This document shows positions 8,338 through 16,891 of a DNA stretch of 64,000 nucleotides, piece by piece; within the stretch, counting starts at the first letter, position 1; every line of letters begins with the position of its first letter. Source of the DNA: an uncultured Acetatifactor sp. (GTDB lineage: Bacteria; Bacillota; Clostridia; Lachnospirales; Lachnospiraceae); assembly GCA_947594835.1 (NCBI GenBank), contig CANQEH010000009.1:37419-101418 (forward strand). Reading direction: 5' to 3'. The position numbers and the translations under genes were made by a program. The notes under the pieces are model-generated. The model ran no database searches. It saw only the letters and a program-made list of their open reading frames with translations, and had not been told where the DNA came from.

Positions 8338-9486
8338 ATGAAGAAATGGTATATCGGAGCGATTCTTGCAATAAGCGTATTGGCGTCAGCTGGCTGCGGA
8401 AAAAGAGAGTCCGGCGATACTGCCATCGATAATACGACAGAAGCTTATGAAACAGCTGCCTCGGAGGGAAAAAACAGCAATCCTCTGGAGGAAGACAAGA
8501 AGACGGAAGAGGGAAGCCGGGAAGAAGAGGCAAAAACCGAAGCGGTAGTAACGGACTTTAACGGCTCCATACACTGTGTGGAGGACGGTGAGTTGCTGCT
8601 GGAGGATGGAGAACGGATTTTGAAGCTGGATGGCAGAACCCTTGCAGTGCAGGGGGAGAAAGAGAATACTGCGCCGTCTCTTACCGCTCCGGAAGTGGTA
8701 ACGGTAAAAGATGCCTATCTGCTGATGGGGCAGCCGCCTGGGGAATTGAATTTAAAGGTGATTGCATATGACAGGGATCTGCAGATGAAGCAGATGATCG
8801 ATGTGGCGGAACTGACGGCTTCGGAGCGCGAGATAATGAGCTGCGTCTTTCTGTCTGAGGGAAACAGGATCCTCTACAATAACATATACGGTCTCTATCT
8901 GTTTGACACGGCTTCCGGCGAGACCATAGATCTTACACAGGAGGGCATATTTGCTCATCATTTTGGCTGCCTGGAACAGACTGGGGAGATTCTGATGAGC
9001 GGAGCCGACGCATCCGGCCAGAGAGTCCTAAATGTGATCGGCATGGACGGGGAAAAGATGCAGAAAGAGATTTCAGGGCATTTATTTGGCAATATATGGG
9101 CCTTTGAGGATTTTGCCCTGATCGATGAGGCAGAAGCGGTGGGACAGGAAGGAGAAGGAGTGGTCTTCCGATACGATGCGGGAGGAGAGATCCAAGTGTT
9201 CCCGCTTTCCGACAGCAGCGAGAACATAAATATTACCGTATCCTGTCATGGGGCCTATTATGCCACCCGCACGAAAATGCAGGACAATGGGATGCGGTAT
9301 CTGATACGTGTCTATTCCTCCGAAGACGGCAGAATGGTAAAGGAATTGCCGCTGACCGATGAGGAGTATGGCGATGATTTCCGCTTGAAAGGGTATCTGA
9401 TATGTGATGACAGCGGCAGGATCATTTTGTACGGAACCTGGAAAGGGCAGGAGACAGATACCTGGATTACTTCAGAGCGTTTCTAA
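8338..9486 (+). CDS. Lipoprotein of unknown function
   Basis: Secreted lipoprotein of 382 residues. The signal peptide ends in the lipobox LASAGC, then an acidic Glu/Lys-rich linker runs to about residue 68. The remainder is beta-rich with repeating segments (EDGELLLEDGERILKL, NRILYNNIYGLYLFD, GEILMSGADASGQRVL), which suggests a beta-propeller, but no family was recognised. The ATG at 8338 has GGGAGA before it and begins directly with a signal peptide, so it is preferred over the ATG at 8314. It lies between the GH88 gene and a second solute-binding protein in what appears to be the same transcription unit, so a sugar-capture role is plausible. Confidence 0.7.
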   Translation: MKKWYIGAILAISVLASAGCGKRESGDTAIDNTTEAYETAASEGKNSNPLEEDKKTEEGSREEEAKTEAVVTDFNGSIHCVEDGELLLEDGERILKLDGRTLAVQGEKENTAPSLTAPEVVTVKDAYLLMGQPPGELNLKVIAYDRDLQMKQMIDVAELTASEREIMSCVFLSEGNRILYNNIYGLYLFDTASGETIDLTQEGIFAHHFGCLEQTGEILMSGADASGQRVLNVIGMDGEKMQKEISGHLFGNIWAFEDFALIDEAEAVGQEGEGVVFRYDAGGEIQVFPLSDSSENINITVSCHGAYYATRTKMQDNGMRYLIRVYSSEDGRMVKELPLTDEEYGDDFRLKGYLICDDSGRIILYGTWKGQETDTWITSERF

Positions 9487-9516
9487 GTTTGGGTGGAAGA
9501 CGAAAAAGGAGGTCGT

Positions 9517-10788
9517 ATGTACCGTACAAAGAAAATCATTCTGGCATCCATGCTGGCAGTACTGACTCTGACGGCCTGCGGCCGAACAGGATCAGAAACG
9601 GCGCAGAGCCCTTCGGTGACGTTAGTGTACGGCACCATGAACCTGGATCAGGGAATGAGCGACTGGATCGGTGAATACAATGCCGCCCACGAAGACTGTC
9701 AGATCGAGGTGCGGGAATATGGCGGAGAAAATTACGAAGAGGGGATCACGCGCCTTCAAGCAGATATCGTGCGGGGAAATGGGCCGGATCTGATCGATCT
9801 GAGCGACTTAAGCGCCGGGCCTTATATCTCTCAGGGAATCCTGGTGGATCTCTATCCCATGATAGATGCGGATGCGGAGCTGAATCGGGAAGATTTCGTG
9901 CCGGGGATCCTGAAATTGTATGAGCAGGACGGACATATGTACGGCATCGCACCGGGATACAGGCTGGAAACGATCATGGGGAAAAAGGCGCTGCTGGGGG
10001 ATCCTCTCGATTGGACGGCAGAAAAGATGCAGAGTGTGATCGACGGTCTGCCGAAGGGAAGCTGTTTTATCAACAATCTGGGTTCCGGGGGATTGCTGCG
10101 TATCGTCTTGCAGAGAGGGATGGACGGATATGTGAACTGGGAAAAAGCGGAGTGCTCTTTTGACAGTGAAACGTTCAGAGAGCTGCTTCAACTGGCCGCT
10201 TCCATGGATTCGCTCCCGGTGTTTGACAATGACGAACAGGCCATAGGGGAGGGGAAGGCGCTGGCAAACCGTCTTTATCTCTCTGCGCTTGGGGAATATG
10301 CGGCGTCATCACGCCTGTTTCAGGGGGATGCGGTGGTCTGTGTGGGCTATCCCTCTTCAGAGGGAGGCGGCGCACTGGTGACACCGTATCTGCCTGTCGG
10401 CATCTGCCGCGGAGAGAAACAGGACGCCGCATGGGAATTTGTGAGATTGCTCCTGCAGGAAGAATTTCAGGACAGCCGCATCCGATTTAACTTCCCGATC
10501 CGCCAGGACTCGCTGCAGAAAAAGTTTGCCGGGGAAATGGATCGATCTGCGGAAAATGAACAGGCGGATGCTGTGATCGGACAGGAGGATTGTGATGCGC
10601 TCTATGAGGTGATAAATTCCGCAGGCAATTCCCAGGTTTCGGACGCAGCGATCCTGGCTATCGTCCTGGAGGATGCGGCGGCATATTTTGACGGGGACAA
10701 AACTCTGGATCAGGTGGTTCAGACGATTCAAAACCGTGTGGAAAACTATCTGAAAGAAAATTATGGGCAGGAAAAAACCCAATCGTAG
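9517..10788 (+). CDS. Second ABC solute-binding lipoprotein
   Basis: Family 1 extracellular solute-binding protein of 423 residues with lipobox LTAC. The fold markers are IGEYNAAHEDCQIEVREYG near the N-terminus, GNGPDLIDLSDLS, YGIAPGYRLETIMG in the hinge region and AAWEFVRLLLQEEFQ near the C-terminus. The start is the ATG after AAAAAGGAGG. No permease or ATPase gene is next to it, so it may share the permeases at 4077/6104 or act as a ligand presenter for the sensor kinase. Ligand unknown. Confidence 0.85.
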   Translation: MYRTKKIILASMLAVLTLTACGRTGSETAQSPSVTLVYGTMNLDQGMSDWIGEYNAAHEDCQIEVREYGGENYEEGITRLQADIVRGNGPDLIDLSDLSAGPYISQGILVDLYPMIDADAELNREDFVPGILKLYEQDGHMYGIAPGYRLETIMGKKALLGDPLDWTAEKMQSVIDGLPKGSCFINNLGSGGLLRIVLQRGMDGYVNWEKAECSFDSETFRELLQLAASMDSLPVFDNDEQAIGEGKALANRLYLSALGEYAASSRLFQGDAVVCVGYPSSEGGGALVTPYLPVGICRGEKQDAAWEFVRLLLQEEFQDSRIRFNFPIRQDSLQKKFAGEMDRSAENEQADAVIGQEDCDALYEVINSAGNSQVSDAAILAIVLEDAAAYFDGDKTLDQVVQTIQNRVENYLKENYGQEKTQS

Positions 10789-10794
10789 GATAGA

Positions 10795-10880
10795 CTTGTC
10801 TCACGGAATGTGGTACGCTTTCCTATGGATTCCATCAACACAATGAGACAAGGGAGGTGTTGTCATGAAAATGACATTTC
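10795..10880 (+). promoter_or_regulatory. Structured leader of uxuA
   Basis: A perfect 9-bp inverted repeat (CTTGTCTCA, 10795-10803; TGAGACAAG, 10844-10852) encloses a second one (GGAAT, 10805-10809; ATTCC, 10829-10833). The outer right arm abuts the GGGAGG ribosome site. The ATG itself lies in another small hairpin, TGTCAT/ATGACA. The arrangement could be an operator or a translation-controlling RNA structure. Confidence 0.45.
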
Positions 10881-11941
10881 GTTGGTACGGCGCGGACAGC
10901 GACAGCGTTACCCTGCAGCAGATCCGGCAGATCCCGGGGATGACCGGGCTGATGGGCGTCCTGGACGACAAGGCGGCGGGCGAGGTCTGGACAGAGGAAG
11001 AGATCAAGGCCTATATGGACGAAGTCCATGCTGCGGGGCTGGCCTGTGAGGTGATCGAGTCGGTAAACGTACACGAGGACATCAAGATGGGGCTGCCCAC
11101 GCGGGATCAGTATATTGAAAATTACCGCACCACCATCCGCAACCTGGCAAAGTACGGCGTGAAGGTCATCGTCTATAACTTTATGCCGGTGTTCGACTGG
11201 CTGCGCACGGATCTGGCCCGGGTCATCCCGGAGGACGGCTCCAACAGCCTCTATTTTGACGAGGCGGAGCTGGGGGATATGGGCCCTCTGGAGATTGTGA
11301 AAAGCACCATAGAAAACAGCAACGGGTTTACCCTGCCGGGGTGGGAGCCGAAGCGGCTGGCAGAGCTTGAGACGACCCTGGAGCGGTATAAGTCCATTAC
11401 CCCGGAGGATCTGCGGGCCAACTACAAGTATTTTCTGGAGGGCATCATCCCCACCTGTGAGGAATGCGGCGTTGTGATGGCCTGCCATCCCGACGATCCG
11501 GCCTGGCCGATCTTTGGCCTGCCCCGTATCGCCCACAGCCAGGAGGACTTTGACAAGATTGTAAAGCTGTACGACTCGCCCTGCAACACCTTGTGCCTGT
11601 GCACCGGTTCGCTGGGCTCCGACCCGGAAAACGATATTCCTTCCATCATCCGGCATTTCGGCGGGATGGGACGGATCGGCGCCATGCACGTGCGCAACAT
11701 AAAGTATCTGGGAAAGCATAAATTCCGGGAATCGGCGCATCTTTCTTCCGCCGGGGATCTGGATCTGTTTGAGATCATGAAAGCCGTCTATGAGTCCTGC
11801 CCCGATACCTATATCCGGCCCGACCATGGCCGGATGATATGGGGGGAGACGGGACGTCCCGGGTATGGGCTGTATGACCGCGCCCTGGGGGCAACTTATT
11901 TAAACGGCCTCTGGGAGGCCATTGAGAAGATGTCCCGGTAA
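10865..11941 (+). CDS. uxuA: Mannonate dehydratase
   Basis: Converts D-mannonate to 2-keto-3-deoxy-D-gluconate in hexuronate catabolism; cytoplasmic TIM-barrel enzyme. The 358-residue length and N-terminus [20 protein letters not shown] match the family. Other segments typical of UxuA are [51 protein letters not shown] and the C-terminal [13 protein letters not shown], which carries metal-ligand type His/Asp residues. Preceded by AGGGAGG. Placement after the GH88 gene and before a KdgF-like gene fits uronate breakdown. No uxuB (fructuronate reductase) is in the window. Confidence 0.95.
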   Translation: MKMTFRWYGADSDSVTLQQIRQIPGMTGLMGVLDDKAAGEVWTEEEIKAYMDEVHAAGLACEVIESVNVHEDIKMGLPTRDQYIENYRTTIRNLAKYGVKVIVYNFMPVFDWLRTDLARVIPEDGSNSLYFDEAELGDMGPLEIVKSTIENSNGFTLPGWEPKRLAELETTLERYKSITPEDLRANYKYFLEGIIPTCEECGVVMACHPDDPAWPIFGLPRIAHSQEDFDKIVKLYDSPCNTLCLCTGSLGSDPENDIPSIIRHFGGMGRIGAMHVRNIKYLGKHKFRESAHLSSAGDLDLFEIMKAVYESCPDTYIRPDHGRMIWGETGRPGYGLYDRALGATYLNGLWEAIEKMSR

Positions 11942-11974
11942 AGGGCGTTTTGAAGAAACTGTGGGGAAACTGAC

Positions 11975-12760
11975 ATGACACCGATTTTTGACACCCATGC
12001 CCACTATGACGATGAGGCCTTTGATACAGACAGGGAGGAGCTTCTTGCCTCCCTGCCCGCCCAGGGCATCGGCCGGGTGGTGGACGTGGGGGCAAGCCTG
12101 TCCTCCAGCAGGCAGGCTAAGAAGCTGGCGGAGCAATACGGATATCTCTATTGGGCAGTGGGCGTCCACCCCAACGAGACGGCGGAGCTGACAGAAGATG
12201 ATCTGGAATGGATGGGAAGACAGTGCCGCCATGAAAAATGTGTGGCCGTGGGAGAGATCGGACTGGACTATCACTGGGACGAGCCGGAGCGGGACATCCA
12301 GAAAAAGTGGTTTGCGGCCCAGCTGGAACTGGCCCGGCGGGAAAAGAAGCCGGTCATCATCCATTCCCGGGATGCGGCCAAAGACACGGCAGATATTCTG
12401 ACGGCCCAGCGGGCCTGGGAGATTGGCGGCGTCATCCACTGTTATTCCTACACAAAAGAGATGGCGGGCGTGTTTTTGGATATGGGGTTTTTCATCGGAA
12501 TCGGCGGGGTGCTCACCTTTCAGAATGCCAAAAAGCTGAAAGAGACGGCGGCTTACGTGCCTCTGGAGCGGATTGTGCTGGAGACGGACTGCCCCTATCT
12601 GGCCCCCGTGCCCAACCGGGGAAAACGCAACTGTTCCCTGTATCTTCCCTATGTGGTGGATGCACTGGCCCAGATCAAGGGGGTCTCCCAGGAGGAAGTG
12701 CGGCGCGTTACCTGGGAGAATGCGGTGCGGCTGTACCGCATGGATCCGGGGATTGATTGA
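11975..12760 (+). CDS. tatD: TatD family metal-dependent hydrolase (DNase)
   Basis: Metallo-dependent hydrolase of 261 residues, usual length for TatD. Metal ligands are visible in FDTHAHYDD, GEIGLDYHW, IIHSRDA, IHCYSY and the late ETDCPYLAP. TatD proteins act on DNA 3' ends and peroxide-damaged DNA. The gene lies 33 bases after uxuA, so it may be cotranscribed, but the family is housekeeping and often sits in unrelated operons. Confidence 0.93.
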   Translation: MTPIFDTHAHYDDEAFDTDREELLASLPAQGIGRVVDVGASLSSSRQAKKLAEQYGYLYWAVGVHPNETAELTEDDLEWMGRQCRHEKCVAVGEIGLDYHWDEPERDIQKKWFAAQLELARREKKPVIIHSRDAAKDTADILTAQRAWEIGGVIHCYSYTKEMAGVFLDMGFFIGIGGVLTFQNAKKLKETAAYVPLERIVLETDCPYLAPVPNRGKRNCSLYLPYVVDALAQIKGVSQEEVRRVTWENAVRLYRMDPGID

Positions 12761-12843
12761 AAAGGGGAAAGAGCCGTCAGAGCGGCTAAGCAACCAGAAA
12801 AGAACAGATATGCGCGTAAACACAGCGCAGGAATGGAGGAATT

Positions 12844-13164
12844 ATGTTTGTCAGAAACGAAGACTGCAAAGTTACGCCCTGTGAGCCGGGTGTGACGAGA
12901 AAGGTGATGGCTTACTCCGAGGAGACCATGATGTGCGAGGTGTCCTTTGAGACAGGCGCCGTCGGGGCCTCCCACAGCCACCCCCATGTCCAGGTCACCT
13001 ATGTGGCGGAGGGCAGCTTTGCATTTACCATTGAGGGAGAGACGAAGACCGTGAAAAAGGGCGACAGCGTCCTGATGCCCGGCGGCGCAGTGCACGGGGT
13101 AACCTGCCTGGAGGCTGGTAAGCTGATCGACGTATTTGTGCCTATGCGGAAAGAATTCCTGTAA
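12844..13164 (+). CDS. kdgF: KdgF-like cupin (unsaturated uronate linearisation)
   Basis: Single cupin domain of 106 residues. The metal site motif SHSHPHVQVTYVAEG (His44, His46, His48, Gln50) and the later GGAVHGV (His84) match KdgF, as do IEGETKTVKKGDSVLMPG and the C-terminal IDVFVPMRKEFL, where characterised KdgF proteins read close to DVFSPxREDFL. KdgF converts the 4,5-unsaturated monouronates released by lyases and GH88/GH105 enzymes into the linear keto sugar. Its presence beside GH88 and UxuA supports a role in the same pathway. Start ATG follows AATGGAGGA. Confidence 0.8.
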   Translation: MFVRNEDCKVTPCEPGVTRKVMAYSEETMMCEVSFETGAVGASHSHPHVQVTYVAEGSFAFTIEGETKTVKKGDSVLMPGGAVHGVTCLEAGKLIDVFVPMRKEFL

Positions 13165-13209
13165 GGGCAGGGAGGGGCGGCGGGATGCCGCCCGGAAATG
13201 AGGAGGAGC

Positions 13210-15267
13210 ATGGAGACAAGAAAGCTGTTGAGCCGTCAAAGCATCGACCTTGGCGTGTGCTATTATCCGGAGCATTGGGAAAGGAGCCTGTGGGCGGAGG
13301 ATCTGGACAGGATGCTGGCGGCAGGGCTTGGCACTGTGCGGGTTGCGGAGTTTGCCTGGAGCCTGATCGAGCCCAGGGAAGGAGAGTACACCTACGAGTT
13401 TTTTGACAGCTTTTTGGATCTGGCCCAGGAGAAGGGGATGCAGGTCATCTTCTGTACGCCTACGGCCACGCCCCCTGCCTGGCTGACGGAAAAATATCCT
13501 CAGACGCTCAACAGGGACAGAGAGGGACATCCGATCTGCCATGGCTCCAGGCGGCACTACAATTATAACTCTCCTGTGTATCGGCGGCTCTGCAGGAATA
13601 TCGTGGAAAAATCCGCCGCACACTATGGAAAACATCCTGCCATTGTGGGGTGGCAGCTGGACAATGAGTTTAACTGTGAGAACGACCTGTTTTATTCAGA
13701 AAGCGATACACTGGCATTCCGTCGGTTTTTGCAGGCGCGTTACGGCTCCCTGGAGGAGCTAAACAGAGCCTGGGGAACTGTCTTCTGGAATCAGACCTAT
13801 ACGGACTGGCAGGAGATTTATGTGCCCAGAAAGACCAATACAGGTTCCGTAAATCCGCACCAGGAGCTGGATTTTCGCCGTTTTATCTCAGACAGCGTGT
13901 GCAGCTTTGCAAAAGAACAGGCAGATATCATCCGAAAGTATAAAAAGGAGGGAGACTTTATCACCACCAACGGGATGTTCGGGAATCTGGACTATCAGCG
14001 CTTAAGCAGGGAGAGCCTGGATGTCCTGATGTACGATTCCTATCCCGATTTTGCCTATTGCCTGGACGGTTACCATGAAAAAGACCCTATGAAGGACAGA
14101 TGGTGGAGCCGCAATCTGGCCCAGGTACGGGCGGTGTCCTCCCCCTTTGGCATCATGGAGCAGCAGAGCGGGGCCAACGGCTGGAACGATCGGATGGAAG
14201 CGCCGTCGCCCCGGCCCGGCCAGCTGACGCTCTGGACGATGCAGAGCATTGCCCATGGGGCAGACTATGTGAGTTATTTCCGATGGCGCACCTGTACCTT
14301 TGGCACGGAGATGTACTGGCACGGTATTCTGGATTATTCCGGCAGGGAAAACAGAAGGCTCCGGGAGGTAAAACAGGTCTCCGGGAAACTCCAAAGGATG
14401 CAGGAGATCGCGGGGTCGGTGTACCGGGCCAGGGTGGGCATCCTGCAGGACTATGACAATCTATTTGACGCAGCTGTGGACAAGTGGCACCAGCGGGTAG
14501 AGAAAAAGAGCCAGGATGCGCTGTTTACAGCCTTCCAGCGGGCTCATGTGCCGTTTGACTTTGTCTGTCTGGAAAACCACTGTACGGCGGAAAGCCTTTC
14601 TCCCTATGAGGTGCTGTTTTATCCCCATGCCAGCATCCTGACGAAGGAGCGCATGGATCTTCTGGAGCAGTATGTGGCGGCTGGCGGGAAGCTGGTCATG
14701 TGCTGCCGCACAGGCTATAAGGATCTAAGCGGCAGATGTGTGACGGAGTATCTGCCGGGGCTGGCGGCAAGGGTGACGGGCACGGATATCCAGGAATATT
14801 CCTTTGTGGCGCCGGATGAGGGGAAAGTGACGGCAGACTGGGACGGTGCAGAGATAGAGGCGGCTGTCTTTCGGGAGGTGCTCTCTCCCGTGGGAGAGCA
14901 GGCTCATGTGCTGGCGGTATACACCTCCGGCGATTACCGGGGCGCGCCAGCCCTGATCTGCAATTCCTTTGGCAAGGGGCAGGCCTATTATTTCGGCGGC
15001 GCCATTTCCACGGACACGGCGGCAGTCTTTTTACAAAAGCTGGGCATTGCCGATCCCTGGGGCAGCGTGCTGGAACTGCCCCCAAGCTGTGAACTGGCAG
15101 TCCGGGAAAAAGAAGGGGTAAGCTATCTGTTTGTGTTAAACTATCTGCCGCAGCCGGCCAAGATCGTCTTAAAACAGGAACTGGAGGATCTATGGGAGGG
15201 CGGCAGGGCTGCCGGATGCCTGGAGATGGAAGGGTACGGCGTGAAGGTGTTCCGAAGTGAACATTGA
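13210..15267 (+). CDS. Beta-galactosidase, glycoside hydrolase family 42
   Basis: Cytoplasmic retaining glycosidase of 685 residues without signal peptide. The GH42 start CYYPEHW, the acid/base glutamate in WQLDNEFNC (E153) and the nucleophile in FGIMEQQSG (E317) are all visible. The trimerisation and C-terminal domains follow, ending near GYGVKVFRSEH. It removes terminal beta-galactose (or in some members alpha-arabinose) from imported oligosaccharides. The ATG at 13210 is used because GAGGAGG sits just upstream; the in-frame ATG at 13198 overlaps that site. Last gene of the sugar locus. Confidence 0.93.
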   Translation: METRKLLSRQSIDLGVCYYPEHWERSLWAEDLDRMLAAGLGTVRVAEFAWSLIEPREGEYTYEFFDSFLDLAQEKGMQVIFCTPTATPPAWLTEKYPQTLNRDREGHPICHGSRRHYNYNSPVYRRLCRNIVEKSAAHYGKHPAIVGWQLDNEFNCENDLFYSESDTLAFRRFLQARYGSLEELNRAWGTVFWNQTYTDWQEIYVPRKTNTGSVNPHQELDFRRFISDSVCSFAKEQADIIRKYKKEGDFITTNGMFGNLDYQRLSRESLDVLMYDSYPDFAYCLDGYHEKDPMKDRWWSRNLAQVRAVSSPFGIMEQQSGANGWNDRMEAPSPRPGQLTLWTMQSIAHGADYVSYFRWRTCTFGTEMYWHGILDYSGRENRRLREVKQVSGKLQRMQEIAGSVYRARVGILQDYDNLFDAAVDKWHQRVEKKSQDALFTAFQRAHVPFDFVCLENHCTAESLSPYEVLFYPHASILTKERMDLLEQYVAAGGKLVMCCRTGYKDLSGRCVTEYLPGLAARVTGTDIQEYSFVAPDEGKVTADWDGAEIEAAVFREVLSPVGEQAHVLAVYTSGDYRGAPALICNSFGKGQAYYFGGAISTDTAAVFLQKLGIADPWGSVLELPPSCELAVREKEGVSYLFVLNYLPQPAKIVLKQELEDLWEGGRAAGCLEMEGYGVKVFRSEH

Positions 15268-15502
15268 GTGGCATTCGCTCTGAATCCACATTGAGATTTA
15301 GGTAGCTTTCGTGCTTGGCCCTCGTTCTTTTGCGATCCCAGCGGTGGTGATTGTTTCCACTTTGACAATGCCTCCAGCTCCGTTCGCTTGGATAAAACGG
15401 AGAACAATGAGACCATCGGTGCCGCCCTCCGCTTCTGCCGGGGCATAGAAAAGTCCTTGCTTTCCGTAAAATCCCGGGGCGATTTTGAAGCGCTTGGGAA
15501 AG
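15268..15502. other. Gene-poor stretch after GH42 gene
   Basis: No convincing gene. A bulged hairpin (GTGGCATTC/GAATCCAC) follows the GH42 stop without a clear T-run. A minus-strand frame of about 72 codons (15298-15516) reads openly, but its start lies inside the terminator at 15503-15537 and its product resembles nothing recognised, so it is probably a remnant. Confidence 0.4.
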
Positions 15503-15537
15503 AAAAAAGCGTCCAAGTTTTTACGCTTGGACGCTTT
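15503..15537 (-). terminator. Rho-independent terminator (minus strand)
   Basis: Perfect 12-bp stem AAAGCGTCCAAG / CTTGGACGCTTT; read on the minus strand it ends in six T residues. It lies directly after the minus-strand remnant at 15540. Confidence 0.8.
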
Positions 15538-15539
15538 GA

Positions 15540-15931
15540 TTAAATCTTGTATGCGGCATCGCTGTCCAAAAGGATAGACACCAGCTTTAAATACAAATTG
15601 AGCCCCTCATCCAGATCTGGCAGCTTTGTGCCCTGTCGGAAATCCCAGTACAGTTCACCGCATATCAAGCTGGTGGCAAAATCCACCCAGTTATTAAAAA
15701 CACACGTCTGATTGAGCCAATACTCCGTCAAATCATCAAAGTCATCCCTGCTGATTATTCCGCAGGCATAACCGTTGCGCAGATGTCCCACGCATTCACT
15801 TATGTCCCATGCAAGATAACCATGATGCCCTTAGGTAATGCAGTAAAAGGAATTCGATCAGGACCGGGAATCCCCGGTGTCTTCCGCAAGACGGCAATAC
15901 CCGATAGCAAGGCGATAAATTCATCCCGCTC
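15540..15931 (-). pseudogene. DUF1266-like gene remnant with frameshift
   Basis: An open frame gives AWDISECVGHLRNGYACGII followed by SRDDFDDLTEYW and a hydrophobic, aromatic C-terminus, which resembles DUF1266 proteins (family assignment from memory). This frame is closed upstream by a stop at about 15816. A protein-like stretch (FIALLSGIAVLRKTPGIPGP and ALPKGIMVI) continues in the other frame up to a stop at 15932. The two join near 15800-15815, so a single-base frameshift is the simplest reading. The gene would then have lost its N-terminus. It follows the ParE gene by 19 bases and ends at a good terminator. Alternatively a short intact gene begins at the GTG at 15791. Confidence 0.45.
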
Positions 15932-15950
15932 CTATTACAAACAGAGATTT

Positions 15951-16289
15951 TCACTCCGTATCATTCAGTGACATATCAAGCAATGTCGCAATCTGATCTC
16001 TCCGTCCATAAATCACAGCTATAACCCAAACAACTTTCTTTTCCTCGTCAACCAGATAATAAACAAGGAAGTTTTTAACGGGCATTTTTCGGATTCCCTT
16101 TGTGTGCCACGGTTCTTCTTTCGTAAGAGGGTATTTTGACGGCATAGAATCCAACTTTCCAATTGCACATTGTAAAGTATCCGCCCATTTCCATGCGGTT
16201 TCCGGTTCCAACAAAGTTTTGGAGATATATTGCACCGTTTCTTCGATTTGTCCGATTGCCTGCGCGGTCAGCTTTACTTTGTACCGCAT
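15951..16289 (-). CDS. ParE/RelE-family toxin
   Basis: Small basic protein of 112 residues with the ParE fold markers MRYKVKLTAQAIGQIEETVQYI at the start, IRKMPVKNFLVYYLVDEE in the centre and VWVIAVIYGRRDQ at the end. Toxins of this family inhibit gyrase or cleave mRNA at the ribosome. It is the second gene of a toxin-antitoxin operon. The ATG at 16289 gives a family-like N-terminus; a TTG at 16295 would overlap the antitoxin stop (TTGA). Confidence 0.88.
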   Translation of the reverse strand: MRYKVKLTAQAIGQIEETVQYISKTLLEPETAWKWADTLQCAIGKLDSMPSKYPLTKEEPWHTKGIRKMPVKNFLVYYLVDEEKKVVWVIAVIYGRRDQIATLLDMSLNDTE

Positions 16290-16291
16290 AC

Positions 16292-16591
16292 TCAAATTCT
16301 TTCACGGATTTTGGCAAAGGCTTCGTCAATGGGCAGTCCTTCGCCGGACTTCGCCTGGTTATATCCTGTTTCCATCATTGCACTAAACTGCACATCAGTC
16401 AGACTATCTCTTGTGGGCAGCTTCGGTATGGCGAGGGTAAATGGAACGCTGCCCGTCATAATAATTTGTCTGTACAAGGTATCAATCAGAACCGAAACGG
16501 GCAGTCCAATCCTCTCCAAAACCGCCTCTGCCTGCCGCTTGATTTCCGGCTGTACACGAGCTGTTACATTTGCGCTTTTTGTCGCCATCAT
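16292..16591 (-). CDS. RelB/DinJ-family antitoxin
   Basis: Antitoxin of 99 residues. The ribbon-helix-helix N-terminus is clear in ATKSANVTARVQPEIKRQAE and VLERIGLPVSVLIDTLYRQI, and the C-terminal part should wrap the ParE toxin. It should bind and repress its own promoter. The start lies after AAAGGTAGG; the ATG ATG pair at 16591/16588 makes the exact codon uncertain by one residue. It is directly upstream of the toxin, the standard order. Confidence 0.88.
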   Translation of the reverse strand: MMATKSANVTARVQPEIKRQAEAVLERIGLPVSVLIDTLYRQIIMTGSVPFTLAIPKLPTRDSLTDVQFSAMMETGYNQAKSGEGLPIDEAFAKIRERI

Positions 16592-16614
16592 AAGCACCTA
16601 CCTTTCTATTTTTG

Positions 16615-16643
16615 ATTATACCATATTGTATGGCGGATCGCAA
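16615..16643 (-). promoter_or_regulatory. Promoter and likely operator of the toxin-antitoxin pair
   Basis: Minus-strand -35 TTGCGA (16638-16643), 17-base spacer, -10 TATAAT (16615-16620). The spacer contains the palindrome CCATATTGTATGG (16621-16633), placed where a RelB-type repressor would block RNA polymerase. Confidence 0.7.
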
Positions 16644-16785
16644 TACAGTATTCGTTCTTGAGTTTCCGCAGTTACTGTCAACCTTTCAAAACGAGATTCT
16701 TGGGTTACAAACGGGACTCTCAGCTTACTATTCACTGTCTCCCAGAATAAACAATAAAAATTTATTGAAAAACAATAAAAACATA

Positions 16786-16814
16786 TTGACATTCGCTATG
16801 CGCACTGGTATATT
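16786..16814 (+). promoter_or_regulatory. Promoter of the DUF2975/XRE/DUF4173 operon
   Basis: TTGACA (16786-16791), 17-base spacer, TATATT (16809-16814), about 80 bases before the first gene. The 16644-16785 stretch upstream is AT-rich and holds no gene. Confidence 0.75.
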
Positions 16815-16891
16815 ACAGGAGAAAGGAGAAAACGGAAGGAAACGACATCTGAAGGAAAAGCCGCGGCAAGCGGCGGAAGGAGAGGCTGGAA

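Noticed and set aside
10835..12823. Long open frames antisense to uxuA and tatD
   Set aside because: They are shadows of high-GC codon use in strongly recognised genes; their products resemble nothing and lack suitable ribosome sites.
15298..15516. 72-codon minus-strand frame downstream of the DUF1266-like remnant
   Set aside because: Its start lies within a strong terminator stem, no ribosome site precedes it and the product is not recognised; kept only as a possible remnant.
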